From: Lolium rigidum
Taxonomy: Eukaryota; Streptophyta; Magnoliopsida; Poales; Poaceae
Direction: 5' to 3'
Assembly (NCBI RefSeq): GCF_022539505.1
Contig: NC_061514.1
Location: 324,119,090 to 324,183,089, forward strand
Length of the DNA: 64,000 nt
Shown here: positions 8,641 to 21,060 of the stretch, piece by piece
How the letters are laid out: each line of letters opens with the position of its first letter
Position numbering within the stretch: the stretch's first letter is position 1
The notes under the pieces: generated by a model
Seen by the model: the letters and a program-made list of their open reading frames with translations, nothing else
Told to the model about the DNA's origin: nothing
Databases searched by the model: none
Program-made: the position numbers and the translations under genes

Positions 8641-11161
8641 TGAGATCATTTCCATTTGTGGCCAACAGAGACCACGCTGGGACTAATCTGTAGAGATGGT
8701 GCATGACATATGCAAGCTGGTAATTTGACGTTTAGACGGCTGCAACGATTGGTGCAGGATTTGCCTAATTAAAAATGACCCTTCACTCCACCACACGATT
8801 TTAATCGGTAGGTTTATCTGGATAAAGAAAAGGGTATTACGGTCAGTGTCAGACTTCGTTTGACGTCATTCACCTGCTCCATCTCCAATTTATTTATTTT
8901 TACGAAAATTCCGCGGATTTATTAACAATCATTAACATCAGTACAAACAATCATAGTAAAAACTACAAATATAATTTTGGATCACCTGAGCCGTCTATCA
9001 CCTGAGCCGGACAAAGTTTATCGTAGTAGAGTTTATTGTAGTAGAAAATCGAGAAATCATCATTCAAGACCCCAACCAACACACCACATCAACAACCATG
9101 GCAAACAATAGCGAGTTAGCGACCGTAGATCGGCTCCATGTAACATATTAACATGCCAAAATGAACAGCTGATATCAGCCGTCAGTTTGTTGAATATTTC
9201 ATAAGTGTCACTTTGTTCCACAATCTAACTGCTTTAGTTAAAATGGCTTATATTGTGGAATGGAGGTAGTATATTTTTTCTCTAAAGTAATACTCGCAAT
9301 TCTATTGATTTTATATAGTACTATATGCTAGTAGTAGTTATTACCATGGACAAGACGTTTTTGCACCCAATAGTAGATGCGCTGTTTCTAAAATGAGTTA
9401 TATATGTATATTAAAATGTTAAAAAATTCTGATAGAAACTTTCATGCTTAAATCTTCAAGTTCTATGCGCTCTCATAGTCGTTTCGCAAAAAAACGATCT
9501 TTTTTGTTTGTGTGTAAGAAGGCAAAATTCGGTGTTACAAGTAGCATTTAATGAGACATTTCTTTATTTGTTTTACATAGGACATAAGAAATGTCGGTTT
9601 CCACGGAAATCGGTGTACACACATAAAATGTCGACATGTATGCACGGAATTTTTGTGCAACTTTTCTAAAATATTTCTCGAGTGGTAGGAGTATATATGT
9701 ACCTGGGATCAAAAGTGTATTTCCTTTGTATCATCTTCTTTGTAAGAAACCGAGAGTACTTCATTCGTTTGTAAATAGATGACTTCGTAGAAAATTTGCA
9801 GTCACTTTTTTCTTGTAAGTTGAAAGTAGTATCACTAGTTTTCTCGTAATACTAATGTTTTAATTGTTTTTAAAATATTTTTAATAATATGTACATGAAA
9901 AGTAAACATGTGGAAGACTACTATACCGATATCAAAATGGCATCTCTCTGCCGATGGAAGGAGAGCAGCTATTTGCTGACACAGTGTGTTATGATTGATG
10001 ATTGGGTCGACATTAATTTCAAGGTCTGACATGTAAAAGGTCAAGGAAGACTTGCTTAAATCAGGGCATTATTGCCCGGCAGCCGACAAGAGATATGAGT
10101 TTGCACGTGCTGACCCGTTCGTCCCACACCGAGTTCATGGCCACCACCGGTATAGTTGTTATTAGTTGCACATAATTTATATAGCAGCTGACCTCTTCTT
10201 AAGGTCAAGGTTACTGTGCCTTGATGGTCGGCCCATTGAAGATCCCTACTTACTTGCCACCTCGATGATTTTCATCTCAGTTTTGCTAATCCTATGTTGC
10301 TTCATTGTTTTTTAAGATATTAAAGTATTGAGACGATGCAATTTTAGCAAAATGATTTAGTCCTAACAGATGTTGATTTTCTGATCTTAGGTTACATATA
10401 AAATGGGGCGAAGATAGTTGGATATTGATCCAAAGGTAAAGCAATATCAGGAAGATTTAATAATTTCTCAGTAACTTACAAGTGGAAAATCTCAAGGAAA
10501 TGAAGTGGTGATTATCTAGCACACACTCACTTTCCAAGTTGCCAACCTAGATGCTTTTGCATCTCTACACCTTTGGCATCAAGAAAGGCATGTGTTCCTC
10601 TCAGCTTCAGATTATATGATGCTGGACCTACCACACCCTCTGCTTTAATTCTCATCATCTTGGGATGATTGAGATTGCTACTGCCATTGCGAGCCATTGC
10701 TTTCCTGTGGGCGCCAGAAAACTAAATCCACACATATCCTTCCCCATTGCATTAGATACTTTTGTATTTATGTAGGCCATGTGTGTTTGCCTGGTTTGGC
10801 CAATCAGCTGGAACTCAACTTTTCTCAGCACAAGATTGCAACCAGAAACTTAAAGTCAGTTCAGCAGTGTCTGCCAACACTAGGACCAGTGCCTTAATAT
10901 GGGTTTCCCTGACTAGAATGCAACTGGACAATTAGATTTTTGACTGGTGGATCTAGGTTACAGGTTGAGCTCCGGCATCAATTTGAAATTAGAAAAAAAA
11001 GAATGTACAAGAATAGCAACACACAGATCTCGATTCAACTGTTGTGCTTACGAGTCAAGTTCATTTGGTACAACAACACGACCAGAGAGAGCTCGGCATG
11101 ATCCTCAACAAAGGTCAAAATCTCTAGAGTAAGAATACAATGAACAAACAGACTACTCTGT
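8641..11161. other. Gene-poor intergenic region
   Basis: No exon with convincing splice sites was found. About 8,895-9,170 may be a reversed 5'-truncated LINE: on the minus strand it ends AATAAATCCGCGGAATTTTCG followed by an A-rich tail. About 10,530-10,900 is less AT-rich, but its open frames look non-coding. The remainder is AT-rich. Confidence 0.35.
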
Positions 11162-14100
11162 TCACCTCTCGAAAAGCATGACCATCTCGCAGTGCGAGGT
11201 GTGGGGGAACAAGTCCACTGCCATAGCTCTCTTGGGAACAAAAGGCTCCGAGCTGGGCATCGACTTTGTCCTCTGCCTTGCGAGGCCGGCACTGCTCATG
11301 TTCCGCCATGCACGGTGGCCCTTGTTCTTTTCCCTGTTCTCTGATGTGGGGGTGCAAAGCTCGATCGCGTTGGCAACTAGAGTGTCTGGATTGCAGGAAA
11401 TGTACCTGGTTGAATTGAAACATAGAGTAACTTCTTAAATTCCTCAAAATTTACCACTGGTCTTCTATAGAAGGAACACTTGATTACAGTACTGGGATTT
11501 GAATAATGCAGGAAATGCTGGATTGCAGGAAATGCATCCCAATTGGGCAGTACATAACAAGTGATATGTGTTTCTCTTTCTACCTTTACAGACTGGGAAT
11601 ATGCATGTGTGTGAGAGATGGCATGATAACTTCATAATAGGACGCTCGATTATCTATTCACCACTATAACACAGGAGGGGCATGAACGACTTACACTAGA
11701 CGACGAATGCGTGGATGAGTCCTCAACACCTTGAGCACCTATCAAATATTCAGAAAGTGAGTTTGATCCTCCACAAAATTTGGTAGTCCAGTCACAAGCA
11801 GAATGGCATACAGAACAACTAAACATGTTACGGGTACAAGCAATGTGCCTGGGGTGCTTCAGTCAACTAATACCATGCTACCCACACAAAAAAAAAAACT
11901 AATACATGCTAGTTATTAGCATGGACTTCTTTCACAAATGACTAAGTTCAATACATGCTAATTAGGATCATAATGCAGTTCATAATTCAAACGTACTCCG
12001 TATATTTTTATTACTACCTCTGTCCATAAAAGGATGTCGCAAGTTTGTCTAAATTTAGATGTATCTAGACACTCTAGTGTATAGATACATTCGAATTTAG
12101 ACAAATCTCCAACATCTTTTTATGGATGGAGGGAGTATTATTATCACTGTAACATCCCCGATATCTACAGTACCAGGCAAAGCAATTATACCAAATTACT
12201 CTAATGATCACTTAGTCTACAAAGAACTCTAAATTTCAGCATAATCTGCTTTGTTTATAGGAAAGTCTGCAACAGACATTTCACTATGCCATTCACCTTC
12301 GGCGAAATACTAGTAGCGATGCAAGTCAAAAGTCAAAACCAACGTTGAACCAAGGCTTGTGTGTCATTAACTCATTATGCCACTGGGATTGGGCATATGT
12401 TAAACAAAAGCATTTCCAAACATAAAAATAATAATGTTTATGCTAAGAAAACTAATGACTGAAATTTACTTACAGTAGGGTGAAGCCCAGCACGTGGAGG
12501 GTCTACAATAGCAACAAAGTTCTTAAACTGACATGCAGTAGCAGCAAGTGTGTCATTGTTAGAAACCGAAGAACCATCCCCAAGTGTTTTTGTGTGCTCC
12601 AAGCAGTCAGCTGATTTTGTGGCAATGGACTCCTCACTGATCAACAATGACGCTTCCTCACTATTTTGATTACCATTAGCCACATTGGATTGATCATGCC
12701 CACCTTCCAACTGTTTGCTCACCCTATCCCCCAAGTCCCCATTTATCTCATCACTAGAACTGGGACGATCGTCCGACTTGTCTCCCATCTGCTGTCTTTC
12801 ACCATTATCGTTTTTCTCCGTTGAACTGTCCATAGTTTCACCATTATTCTTTGTACCATCAACTATATCTTCATTTTTTCCTGTAGCACCAACTTCTGAA
12901 TTACTTTCAGAAACCACAAGGTCCTGCTCTGGTGAACCAAGATACTCCGTGAGAAGAGACCCCATCACATTTTCGGCCTGTTTATTCCCAGGATGGAGAT
13001 TCAGATGAGAGTATTGTGGTGAGTACAGAGATATGGAAGCCAAAAGTACAATATAACATCATGATCAGCAAGCCAGAGAACAGAATTGATCATAAGGGTA
13101 AATATGTCTCACCTTCCCGCAGACAAAACGGCAATTTTTTATACCATTGATAAGAGCATTTCTCTCAGCATCCAGAACTGCTGCTTCATTCATTTCAATT
13201 CCAACAACCTAGCATATTTAGCATCGTATATTTGAGAAATACTATTCCAAAGCAACGACTGAGCCATCTAACAGGAAACATATCCACAACTGCATTTTAT
13301 ATTATACTAGAAATAAGAACCATTATTTGCAATAAGATGAAGTGTACACAGGAAATCACCATTCCAACACGGTGTGCTAATGTCAGGCCAATTGTCCCAG
13401 TCCCACAGCATACGTCAAAAAGTAATGTGTCTGAATTGAGATTGGCCCAGTCACCAGCAAGGGTGTACAATCTTTCTGCAGCAAGAGTATTGACCTGCGT
13501 AACTGTGAGTCAATACCAAATTTAACCACAGAGCCCAAATGTCAAAGTAGTTCGCATTTCAGCCAGACCTGGAAAAATGCTGTTGGTGATAATGAGAACC
13601 GAAGATTGCTGATGTGATCGTGAATTCTTGTTTGATCCACTGCCCCCTCTTCTGATTGGCCTACTTTTCGCACCAATAGTGGGATCAGTGGACAGTCAGC
13701 TGCTGCTACATTTGATATTCCTGTGTGATCCTGCATTATTAGTGAATGATTTCATTAGCTCCAAATAAAATTTCAAGAATAACAAAGAGGCACAATTCTC
13801 GAAACAAACCAAATCTGATATGTCTAAACACGAATGAAAATTACAGATATAGCCATAAAAAGCTCACTATCTTCCTATAGTGATGGCGTTGTGGAAACCA
13901 GCATCACAACAGATTTGACAACTTTTGTGCTAACTTTACGCCAATAACAATAGACATTACATAAAACGGAATAGTATGCTTTTGATGACAAATATACTAA
14001 TATCATCTCCATGTTTTTCTAAGAATGAAGTATCGACTCCATGTGAGAATTATAAATATGTTTGTGTACATCAGTTGGCAAACTTTTATAAGTTTGATTG

Positions 14101-17100
14101 CACGTGTTTCAAAATGACATCTATTTCGAAATGAAGAGAAAACTGTGTAAATTTCAGTTCAAACAATAAAATCTGCTAAAATTCCTCATAAGTGCAGCAA
14201 GTCAGAACTAAGCGGTGAGTGCGCCATAACTGCACGTTCTACTGGGCAGTATGCGGAGTTACAAGTTACTCCGTATAACACACATTAAGTTAACAGACTG
14301 CGACTGTGTGATCACAAGAATAACTTAATGGACATAGGCATTAAGGAGTTCCAGAAGGGAAACAAGCACAGAATCATTGTTCTGGAGCAGATGTTCGAAC
14401 TTACTTGGACTACTATAGTTGTAAGAGGCAATGGAGGTGAGCATGTTGCAGCCCCTTGTATCAGCGTCAGGGACAACTTGGCAAACTCATCTTTCATCAG
14501 TAGCTCATCAATACCTGTGGAGCACACCTGATAGTATAGAAAGTATAGCCTGTCAGTGGTACTGCCAGCACAAACTGCATTGAACTGACAAGCACATCTC
14601 AAGTTCAGTCCAAACTACCTGAACAATAATCATGACTTCAGATATTTGTATTTCTGCATCTTGTGCAACAACAGCTTGAGCTGGACTTCTTCCCTCTCGA
14701 ACCTAATATGACAATCATAGTCAATGTAAGAAGTTATCCCCACTTCGACAGACAAAACAGAAGAAATTCAGTTTGCAGAATCTCAATAGAGAAAAGAAAT
14801 AGAAGTATCCGATAATGATGTAAATGCTTAGCAAGAACACACCGTGAATTGGCGCCAAAATCCAGAATTATCAACTCTGTTCCACACAGGTAAGGTTGAC
14901 GACTGCAGAAAATCTTGAAACATGAAAGCATATTTAGAGGAAATTCCTGAAACATTTGGGCAGTCCACAGGTTCCTCAACAGCAGTCACACCTTCCCTGA
15001 GATGGTGTTGTATCAATCGTTAACGGTGGAATAACATTAAACAAGAAAGAAAGAAAGAAAGAAAGAGGAATCAAACAAACCAACCTGAAATTCCCAAGCA
15101 TAAACCCTACAGTCTTTTTACCCGCCAAGGAATGTCCCACAGAGAACTCACATTTGTTACGATAACCATCAATCACTGGGGACTCCAGAATGCCTTCAAG
15201 CTTGCAAGAAAGACCACCTAGATGATCAAACAGACACTTAGCACAAGCTGAAAAGCAGAAGAACATATACTACAAGAACAGAAGAATGAAAAGACATTCT
15301 GCAGACTGCAACAAGTGTATGATGATTCTATAACTGCCCGTTACCTACAAAGAACTGCTTTTCATCCATATGTAAGTGTTAGCCAGAAAACAACCTTTTG
15401 TCAGATTTTTTTGTTAATAGCAATGAAATAACATGTGCCAAGTACTCAAGATTACTGAAGGGCAAAGCTAACAGACTCACAGATTATACCAAAGACTCAA
15501 ATATGGATATTAATAAAAGAAGTTGTAATTTTTTTCAAGAGCTTTGTGTGATGCTAACTGCGTTCACTTTCATTAGGAGAAAATCTGACACACTCTTTAT
15601 ACTCGAGCAAGACAATTTCTAAATAGCACTTTCTGTATTTTGGTCAAGAAACTCTAAATAGCACTGAAATGGTATTGAGACGGAAGCAGTACTGAGAAGT
15701 GAGAATAGCACATCAGCAATGCAATATACTAGGAGTAGGGGGTTACCAATTTGCTTTGCTTCAGAAATCCATTCTGGAAGAGAAACACCATATGGGCAAG
15801 CTTTCTTAGCATTGCGAGTCTGCGGTATAAGACACACAAGAAGTTATTACAATTTTACGAAATATATGTGTTGATTACAAATTTTAAATGGTAGTTGGGC
15901 ATGCAATTGATCTTACAAGTTTCTTCAGTAACTGTGCAACTGAATTTTTTTTGTGCTCCAGCTGATCCTTGTAAGTCATATGGGCAAGTGGGGTAACTGC
16001 GTCGCGCACAGTTCTTATACTTGCTACTACAGCTGCTTCAGGCGCAGATGTTCCGTCAGCAGCAACACCGTTTTCTGCTGCTGCCCCATTTCCAGATGCC
16101 GGTCCTTCTGTGCGTAGCTTCTGATGTGACCTACGATTGGCATCTACTATCTTCATTTCCTTTCCACCAGATCGATTCTCCTTAAGGACCTACTCGGGTT
16201 GTGAGGCAAAATTCATTTGTCAATTGTTATACAACCAAACATGCTGCCGGCACAAATCAATGAACAATTACCTCCACAGCATTTGTCAGTTGTTCAATAT
16301 TTTCAAATGTCACAAATCCAACAGTCATTCCTTTCTTCTTCTTTGCTGCTGCATATGAGATTCCCTGCACAACCATCATTGAAGTTATAGCATTAAGGTA
16401 GCATCAAACAGCCAAATGGGTATAATCCAGAAGATACATATGGACCTCTAGCATTTTTAAATTTTTTAAGGCATTTACACAACATGAATATGTTGTTTTC
16501 ATTTCATGTTTTCAATTTACAAACCAGTAATTTTAAGTTAACAGTTTATTTTTCACCAAGCCAAATCCGCAATGAACTCAGTGGTGGTAGTCATTATTAT
16601 AGCATATGTTCTTCCATTGATTTACACAAGAGTTTGCGTTAAGGTATGTCAATAGCAAATAAAAAAACTCAGAAGAGGTTATTGGCCCAAAACCAAATTC
16701 TCAAATGATGCAACTTACGATGTGCAAACCTCAGTAACTGTGTTTTACAGCAGATAAAAAAGGCAGATTTTTCTATGAACTAATTGTTAAAACATTTCAA
16801 GATGAGCAACCCTACCTAATTTATACAATATATGCAACCAAATCTAGCCTCATGTACTGAAAACACCACATGATATGCATGCTTGGCGTCAAAATCATGT
16901 AAGCTGGTATTCTGCTGTTAGCTTACACCGATTAATTACAGACTAGCTCATGTTTGGTTATATCCATGATATGCTATCTAAAGACATCTGAACCCACAGA
17001 ACTCGGTCTTACAAAAATTCCTCATCCTTGAGGCACCCTGCTTTACAGCTCTTTAGTCTAGCCAGCGAATTATCATGGATTGCCGCAGCTATAGTCTTTA

Positions 17101-17941
17101 GTTGGTCGGGCGGGTCCTTATAATACATCAAAACATAGATTCTCGTTTCTGAGTTCTTATAAAAGACAGGAGGAGGCCTCAACTAGTTATGGAGCATCCC
17201 AACTGAAATACTATCGTCAGTATCAGTTCTAGTGATATCAGTTCAACATACAGTTACTCAAGTGAACTACATGGCCACTCCAGTAGACTAGTTCGTGATA
17301 CAAAGAAAGAAGGAGGTATCAAGATGAGCAACGCTTGCCTGCTCCTCGAGGAAAGACTTGAGCTTGTCGGTGACCCAGTGCCTGGAGAGCCCGAGGAGGC
17401 ACTTGTCGAGCGACGTCTCGTCAATGGTCACCTCCTCCTCGTGCACCTCCTCCTCGGAGACCTTGTGGAGCCTCTTGGCGCGGCAGGAGGTGGGGTCCCA
17501 GGTGCCGTCGGGCCGGGGCCGGAGCTCCTCCTCCGTGTGCGCGTACCGGCACCCCTCCCCGTGGCTGCACCCGTCCGGCCCGCCGCCGCGGCGCCGGAAG
17601 AAGGAGCACAGGCTCGTCTTCGACATCGGGTGCAGCGGCCTATCGCCGCCGCCGCCGCCGGGGGCGGAGGCCTCCTCGGCAGTGGGGACAGCGGGGGCGG
17701 CTGCTTGTGATTCATCTCCGGTAGGCTTCTCTGGCGAGTCCTCCCTCCTGCGCTTATCCCCGGCGGGGGCGGCGGCCTCCTCGACAGTGGAGGCGGCGGG
17801 GGAGGTTGCTGCCGCCGCGTCTCCGGTGGCGGCCTCCGGCGATTCCTCCTCCCTCTTGCGCTTATCCCCGGCGAGCTCAGTCTCCTGCTGCTGCTGCTGC
17901 TGCTGCTGCGGCGGCGGCGGCGGCTGTGTGGCGTCCTCCAT
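11162..17941 (-). CDS. CCCH zinc finger / tRNA (uracil-5-)-methyltransferase (TRM2/TRMT2A family), complete, 14 exons
   Basis: Exons: 17941-17339, 16364-16272, 16189-15917, 15819-15747, 15217-15085, 14996-14843, 14702-14619, 14527-14405, 13730-13569, 13494-13360, 13208-13113, 12977-12474, 11738-11695, 11405-11162. Together they make 2,721 nt, 906 residues plus TGA, all in frame. The N-terminus has poly-P/poly-Q, then a CCCH finger (C112, C125, C131, H135) and an RRM-like stretch ([10 protein letters not shown], about 213-222). The C-terminal SAM-dependent domain shows motif [11 protein letters not shown] (593-602), [16 protein letters not shown] (802-810) and ISCNP with the probable nucleophile C830. 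The family makes 5-methyluridine (T54) in tRNA. The layout matches the plant C3H24-type proteins. Intron 1 uses a GC donor (CAG|GCAAGC at 17338). An acidic Ser/Asn-rich insertion (about 658-790) splits the catalytic domain. Confidence 0.92.
12014..12135. mobile_element. Stowaway MITE in intron 12 of the methyltransferase gene
   Basis: A 122-bp near-perfect palindrome flanked by TA. It starts CTACCTCTGTCCATAAAAGG and its reverse complement starts CTCCCTCCATCCATAAAAAG. Interior arms GTTTGTCTAAATTTAGATG pair with the right half. Such elements fold into a single hairpin and are common in cereal introns. Confidence 0.88.
15042..15066. repeat. (GAAA)n microsatellite in intron 5
   Basis: About six uninterrupted GAAA repeats lie within the intron between the methyltransferase exons at 15217-15085 and 14996-14843. 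Confidence 0.8.
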
Positions 17942-18235
17942 GGCTGGGTGCAGGGTTGCGGAAAAGGTTCGCGAGGAGAGCTCCGGCTGTTTTGATGGAG
18001 GAGGCTTCCTTTTGGGCTTCTTTTGCTGAGAAGCCTTTGGGCCACGTATTTCTAGTTTGGGCCTCTTTTCCAGTGAATGACATAGAACAATTTAATGGGC
18101 CGGGTAATGTAGCGCTGCTGTAGCTCTTTCGATAATCTTGAGACTTGGTCGCCTTCTCCGCCGTCTCCGGCGGCTGGCAAGCTCGCCGGCGGCGTGGAGG
18201 CAGAGGAACAGCAAACAACTCGCAGCAGTAGTGTT
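17942..18235. promoter_or_regulatory. Putative bidirectional promoter
   Basis: Only 294 bases separate the ATG of the methyltransferase (minus) from the first ATG of the plus-strand unit (18236). The interval is mixed: AT-rich near 18,085 and GC-rich near 18,150-18,200. No clear TATA box was seen on either strand. Divergent control is inferred from spacing only. Confidence 0.35.
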
Positions 18236-18618
18236 ATGTGGTTCCTAATACGTGTGTGTTCCTTATTCTCTTTGTTTTCACTGCCAGTCTCCTCCGTCGT
18301 TGGCTCCGATGGTAAGGTTTTATGGAGTTGTTCGCTTGAGCTGCGCTTGGTGTTCGATCACAGTTCTTATCTTCACCATCTGTTGCAGAAGCACATCAAA
18401 TCAATGTCGCTGAGGCCGACGACCAACGTCAGCTCCGCCCTCCGAACCCGTTGAGTGCAGGGGAAGCCGACAGGGCCAGCATTTTCAATGTACGGATGCT
18501 CCGATGCAGAGTGCCAACAGGAGTCGCTGCCGTTCATGGCTGGCGCTGCCGACAGACTGTGCTTGACCGACTTGGGCAGGTCAACGTCTACGCACAATTC
18601 ACACATAAAAGCGTGTAA
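18236..18618 (+). CDS. Small two-exon gene candidate, possible secreted protein
   Basis: Exon 18236-18311 and exon 18389-18618 join in frame across a 77-base intron with GT (GATG|GTAAGG) and AG (GTTGCAG) borders. They would encode 101 residues. The first 24 residues are hydrophobic (MWFLIRVCSLFSLFSLPVSS) like a signal peptide. The rest contains AGEADRASIF and VPTGVAAVHGWRC. I do not recognise the family. It could instead be the first exons of the Ulp1-like gene downstream. Its support is the clean junction and open frame, not homology. Confidence 0.35.
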
Positions 18619-18869
18619 TTTCTGATCTGCCAGTCCAACATGTACAACTTGGGCATTTCTCTTTGGATGATTTTTTATTGTACAGTCTTATTTTTCGGGT
18701 GAAATGCAGTCAACTCTCCTAAGTCTCCATAAGATAAATGAAGTCTCTGCCAAAAATAATAAACGAAGTCAAGTCCACCACCCTTATTGAAAGCTCCATG
18801 TTTGGTACTACTTATGTACTAGTAGTGTGTGCCTATAAAATCCGTGCCGAGGAATTCTCTTGGTCCTCA

Positions 18870-19860
18870 CAGATACTATCTCGCTCAGCTTTCTTCTCCA
18901 AGGTATATATTCAAAGCCTACTTGCTTCCCTCATTGCCTGTAGGTAGATACTTTGTAGCCAGTACTAAGATTGATGAAACTACTCTGAAATCTCTCATTA
19001 TATGTATTTTAATGGTTTCACCAATTCCAACTTACTATTTTTTTTCCATTTTTCTTTTATTGTGGATTAATTTATGATAAACATGATAAAAAACTTCACC
19101 CCTGAACCGGTGAGTGGACCAGAGGCGGAGCTAGAACATTTTTTGATTGGGTTCATTGCTTTGTAATAGTAGGTTCGGAGTATGAATGAGCACTAAATAT
19201 GTAGTGATTATAAAGAGACTAATCAAATTTCATTGGGTTCAGGGATGATTTTCAGTAGGTTATCTCAATTGTGTGAATGTTTATCTGAATTCCAAGTTGC
19301 TACAAGATGGTTTAGTGCTGCCAAGCTGCATGCCATCTGAACTGAAGACTATCAGGCTTCTGAACAAGTTCCTGATACTGGGGTTTGCTTATCCAGAATA
19401 TATCAAAAATGTCATTCTCAGTGAATATTATATGTATATTCAGGGGCGACTGCTTCTTCCGATGCCACTAGGTAGATACTTTGTAGCCATTACTAACATG
19501 GATGACAATACCACTATCTCTAATTATGTCTGCGTGTTTAGATGTTTTCACAATCATGTCTGGCTTACTATCTTTTTTTTTACTGTCTCCTCTAATTGTG
19601 GATTGGTTCATGATATACATGATCAAAGTTCCACCCCTGAACCTGCAAGTCTATTTTGGTAACATTGTTGTATCATTTTTCTTTTTCAGCGAAGTGATAA
19701 TTTTCAGTAGTGTGAATGTTCTTCTGAATTCCAAGTTGGCACCAAATGGTTTATCGCTCCCAAGCTACATACTACCTGAATTGAAGAGTACAACTTCTGA
19801 TCAAGTCGCTGACAGGGGTGTGCTTATCCAGGGTAGATAAGAAATGCCTTTCTCAGCGAG
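18870..19860 (+). repeat. Diverged tandem duplication containing an exon-like unit
   Basis: AGGTAGATACTTTGTAGCC occurs at 18,942 and 19,470. A second block (GTGTGAATGTT, CTGAATTCCAAGTTG, ATGGTTTA, CTGAATTGAAGAG or CTGAACTGAAGAC, GCTTATCCAG) occurs at about 19,270 and 19,705. In the later copy it is an open exon-like stretch (SVNVLLNSKLAPNGLSLPSY, TSDQVADRGVLIQ) between CAG and GGTAGA. The earlier copy has the same peptide signature but a frameshift. It probably belongs to the 5' part of the Ulp1-like gene. Confidence 0.5.
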
Positions 19861-21060
19861 TAATCATGGAGCGCCTGGTAATAGACTCTCTTCAGAGAAT
19901 TTTGGTAACAAAAACTCTACATTTTTATTTATTTCACTAATCTTAATGGTGATAGCGATGTGTAGTCAGAAGTGAGTGAAAAAATTGGTTTCTAAAGCAA
20001 CCCATGGGAAAAACTCTGTTTGTGTGTGTGGGGGGTATCTGATATAATGGATCCACAACAAGCTAACTTACTGGCTGCCTTTTGTTTTTGAAAGAGAACT
20101 GTAAGTGGACTCCTACAGTATAAATAGGATGAAGACTTGAAAGCCAGGTAGTGGGGTTGTACATCCACTCTAGCTCCCTTCTTTACCATTTGAGCAGTAA
20201 CTGCCTGTTTGGTTATCGGCTGGGGCACATACAAATGCTAAAAATAACAAACTAGTAGCAGATAAGGGAGTATGAACTTTTCTAGAGACGGAAAAACTAC
20301 TACGTGCAAGTGAATTAACATATGCTTCTGTATTAAGTACTGCTAGTCTGTCCCGTTGGCCCGAATGTACTGTAACACGTGTACATATTTAGAACTAGAT
20401 ATAGATCAAAGACTAGTAACTAGTACATGTAACTGATATTACCTCTGTTCCGAAATGTAAGCCTTTTTAGAAAACTAAGTTAGCTTCAGTACTTGTTTAT
20501 AGTAAGATGGATTATGTTTCAGCTCAAAAGAAAGGAGAAATATATATTCCATTTTATTTTAGCAAAGCGAGTTGAGATATCGAGTTTATACATGAAGAAA
20601 AATATGGCAAGATTACTTTAATTTGTAGTGTTGGAGTATCCATACTACATATTGAAGTATGGGGTATGTATGTACTTGTGACTGGAGACCAACACAATCT
20701 TTCAAAGACAATAGTAAGCAGTTTTCTGTAGTATGCTATATACTTATTAAACCGACACATTGTTACAAGTGTCCTGTCTAATTATCTTAAGCATTTTGGG
20801 TATCAGGTAGTCAAAGTTTGACTAAACCTGTATCCAACATCTCAAACTTTATGAACTGGAGGGAGCATCAAATAAGTAAAACATTAACTCTGGTGAGAGT
20901 TTTCTCTTCAAAGTTTAAATAAAGCATTTAAAATATCACTATCTTGTGAAAGTAATGGATTTCTGCAGCTTAAACATGCTTGCTAAAATCTTTGACTATG
21001 TATATTTGTACTAGATGGTTCCAACTAACATTGTATTTATTGTCTTATTCATTTATAAAG
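19861..21060. other. Intronic or intergenic sequence with Stowaway-like halves
   Basis: Near 20,440 a TACCTCTGTTCCGAAATG motif and near 20,860 GGAGGGAGCAT resemble opposite Stowaway ends, but their interiors do not pair. They are probably remnants of two elements. No exon could be supported. Confidence 0.3.

Noticed and set aside
17300..18130. Long open frames on the plus strand and in a second minus frame of the GC-rich first exon of the methyltransferase
   Set aside because: They are shadows of the real exon: GC-rich codons leave few stops in other frames, they lack splice support and encode low-complexity peptides.
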